Assembly: GCA_026414605.1 (NCBI GenBank)
Contig: JAOAIP010000021.1
Span: forward strand, 1-64,000
Direction: 5' to 3'
Source of the DNA: Bacteroidia bacterium
GTDB taxonomy: Bacteria; Bacteroidota; Bacteroidia; B-17B0; Aurantibacillaceae
DNA length: 64,000 nucleotides
Shown here: positions 62,246-64,000 of the stretch, piece after piece
How the letters are laid out: each line of letters begins with the position of its first letter
How positions within the stretch are numbered: the stretch's first letter is position 1
The notes under the pieces: generated by a model
What the model was told of the DNA's origin: nothing
Database searches by the model: none
What the model saw: only the letters and a program-made list of their open reading frames with translations
Made by a program: the position numbers and the translations under genes

Positions 62246-64000
62246 TCACTTCCCAATAATTTTAAACTCTGTTCTTCTGTTTTTGGCTTTATTTTCAGGC
62301 GAATCATTAGGCACTTTGGGCTTGGTATCGGCATAACCTTTATAGGTCAAACGATTAGGATTAATTTTTCCTTGCTGTATCAAATAATCATATACGGCTT
62401 TTGCTCTATTAGTAGAAAGAGTTTGATTAAACTTTTTATCACCGCTATTATCAGTGTGTCCACTTATTTCAATTTTTATATCAGGATTTTGCTTTAAAAA
62501 TTCTACCAACTTATCTAATTCGGCTTTACTTTCAGGTTTTAAATCCCATTTATTCACATCAAAAAATACATTCTTTAATTCTGTAACAGACCCTGTATCT
62601 ATAGGCACTAATGGGATATTTAGTAGAAAGGGCTTGTCAAATGAAGTGGCTACATCTTTTAATGAGAAATTATCACTATAAAACAAATACCCTTTTTGAT
62701 GCACATTTATCATATAATTTTTTCCTGCACTAAGAGTAAGTAAAAAACTTCCCTTACTATCAGAAATAGATTGTGCTACTTTTGATTGAGTAGTTAAATC
62801 GTACAATTCAAATTGGGCAATAAGTGGTTGTTTGGTCTTGGCATCAAACACTATTCCTTTTACATAAGTAATTGGTTCTGGTCGTACATTTTCAGGAAGT
62901 TCAAATTGATAAATATCTAATCCTCCAAAGCCATCTTTGCGATTACTTGCGAAATACGCCAATTTACCCGAAGGATCTACTAACAAACTATTTTCATTAT
63001 TGTGTGTGTTAATAGGATAGCCCAAATTGATAGCAGGTCCCCAAGATCCATCTGGTTGTCTCTTGCTCATATAAATATCTAATCCACCCATACCTATGTG
63101 TCCATTGCTGGAAAAATAAAGCGTTTGATTATCAGGATGAATATACACTGATTCTTCATCCATATCCGTATTGATATTAGGACCTAATTTAATTGGTTCT
63201 CCAAATTTCCCGTTTTCATCCAACACAGCCATATAAATATCTTGTTGTTTGATTTCTCCACGACTCACAATCCCTCTTACAAAATACAATGTTTTACCAT
63301 CAGAAGAAAAAGATGGTTGTGTTTCCCAATGTTGAGTATTAACAGGTGGACCTACATTTACGGGCTTTGTCCATTTACCATTGATATTTTCAGAATAAAA
63401 AATATCACAACTGCCAAATCCCTTTCTATCTGGACTTCCATAATTACCTTCAATATTAATACAAGAAGCAAAGAACATCATTTTACCATCTGCAGAAATA
63501 CTTGGTGCACCTTCATTTCCATAAGAATTAATTTCGGGGATGGGCACAGCGGCTTGCCACTTACCATTTACTTTTCGGGATACATAAAAATCTTCTTGAT
63601 CGCCCACTTTTCTTGTAAAAATAAATGTTTCACCATCTGCAGTAATAGAAGGAAAGTATTCGTCATTAGCCGTATTAATAGCACTTCCGATATTTACTGG
63701 CTTGAAGGGCTGTGGATTTTGAACGGCTTTCATTCCAAATTCTGCATTCTTAATTTCTCTTTCTGCATATTCTTTTTTATCAGGATGAATATATTTGTAG
63801 GATAAAAATTTTTGATAACTATTGTATGCCAAAGTATAGTCCCCTGTTAGCATTCCTAAATTGGCTAACATAAAATGATTTTCAGGATACATATCAGGAT
63901 TGATACTAATGGCTTTTTTCAGATGTTGAATGGCTTCATCATATCTTTTTTGAGTGGCTAATAATTGAGCATAAGCAGAATGGGCTTCAATAAAATTATC
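62246..64000 (-). CDS. OmpA-family protein with TPR and PD40 propeller repeats (5' end outside window)
   Basis: The frame is still open at the window edge; upstream of the ATG at 63892 another 36 codons are TPR-like (RYDEAIQHLKKAISINPDMY), so the true start is outside. At least 584 residues: TPR, then WD40-like PD40 repeats (NDEYFPSITADGETFIFTRK, EGAPSISADGKMMFFAS, QPSFSSDGKTLYFVRG), a carboxypeptidase-regulatory-like beta domain (YVKGIVFDAKTKQPL), and a C-terminal OmpA domain with IEISGHTDNSGDKKFNQTLS and NRAKAVYDYL that binds peptidoglycan. Probably an outer-membrane or periplasmic anchor; relatives include PorE-like T9SS components. Confidence 0.88.
   Translation of the reverse strand, partial: DNFIEAHSAYAQLLATQKRYDEAIQHLKKAISINPDMYPENHFMLANLGMLTGDYTLAYNSYQKFLSYKYIHPDKKEYAEREIKNAEFGMKAVQNPQPFKPVNIGSAINTANDEYFPSITADGETFIFTRKVGDQEDFYVSRKVNGKWQAAVPIPEINSYGNEGAPSISADGKMMFFASCINIEGNYGSPDRKGFGSCDIFYSENINGKWTKPVNVGPPVNTQHWETQPSFSSDGKTLYFVRGIVSRGEIKQQDIYMAVLDENGKFGEPIKLGPNINTDMDEESVYIHPDNQTLYFSSNGHIGMGGLDIYMSKRQPDGSWGPAINLGYPINTHNNENSLLVDPSGKLAYFASNRKDGFGGLDIYQFELPENVRPEPITYVKGIVFDAKTKQPLIAQFELYDLTTQSKVAQSISDSKGSFLLTLSAGKNYMINVHQKGYLFYSDNFSLKDVATSFDKPFLLNIPLVPIDTGSVTELKNVFFDVNKWDLKPESKAELDKLVEFLKQNPDIKIEISGHTDNSGDKKFNQTLSTNRAKAVYDYLIQQGKINPNRLTYKGYADTKPKVPNDSPENKAKNRRTEFKIIGK

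Overview
The window looks like chromosomal DNA of an AT-rich Bacteroidota (about one-third G+C by eye, not computed). Four things point there. Many genes are preceded by the -7 box TAnnTTTG, often TATATTTGC or TATCTTTGC, and Shine-Dalgarno sites are mostly absent. One secreted protein ends in a type IX secretion (T9SS/Por) sorting domain. Glutamine synthetase is the long GSIII type. Beta-propeller/SpoIIE sensors, OmpA-PD40 and Bacteroidota-type lipoproteins are present. A complete mreBCD-PBP2-RodA operon suggests a rod-shaped cell, and complex I, kynurenine monooxygenase and MsrB suggest a respiring, oxygen-exposed life.

Layout. 0-4.4 kb: start of a complex I operon (nuoB, nuoC, nuoD) interrupted by foreign pieces: tandem DUF5618-like genes before nuoB, a ~600 bp composite repeat between nuoB and nuoC, and a HEPN-MNT toxin-antitoxin pair between nuoC and nuoD; nuoE does not follow. 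4.6-19.6 kb: a surface-polysaccharide locus (four glycosyltransferase or polymerase genes in overlapping order on +, a GT4 gene on -, and a minus-strand operon wbpD-like, wbpB-like, wbpA/tviB-like, LptF/G, flippase), with kynurenine monooxygenase and pirin placed before a GDP-fucose synthase. 19.5-31.6 kb: lipoproteins, a MauE/thioredoxin-like protein, Nudix, msrB, a SPOR protein, a T9SS cargo, a yqeY-nif3-zinc-ribbon operon and leucine dehydrogenase. 32-42.3 kb: two small membrane proteins, a Crp/Fnr regulator, an unusual exonuclease-DnaE polymerase fusion, a START-like protein with a histone-like tail, and uvrA. 42.4-58.8 kb: two SpoIIE-phosphatase sensors, a HemL-like aminotransferase, the mre/mrd elongasome, a YfiR-TPR-SpoIIE operon, mpl, DMT, marC and a TPR gene. 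58.8-64 kb: a broken RelE-like toxin with its antitoxin, GSIII, and an OmpA/PD40 protein cut by the window edge.

The most unusual layer is non-coding. At least six places carry relatives of one repeat family: inverted arrays of the heptamer (G/A)AAAGT(A/G/T) flanking either a short core or the first ~40 codons of a four-helix-bundle (23S rRNA intervening-sequence protein) gene. Several end in a shared terminus ACCACAAAGAACACATTAGT. Two large copies lie in inverted orientation 12 kb apart and are fused to a G+C-rich palindromic module; one contains a nested 116 bp insert bounded by a 7 bp direct repeat, and the other provides the matching empty site. This reads as deletion derivatives of a mobile unit whose internal gene is the four-helix-bundle protein. 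REP-like hairpins with a GTAG foot form a second repeat layer.

No rRNA, tRNA, CRISPR array, intact transposase or replication origin was recognised.
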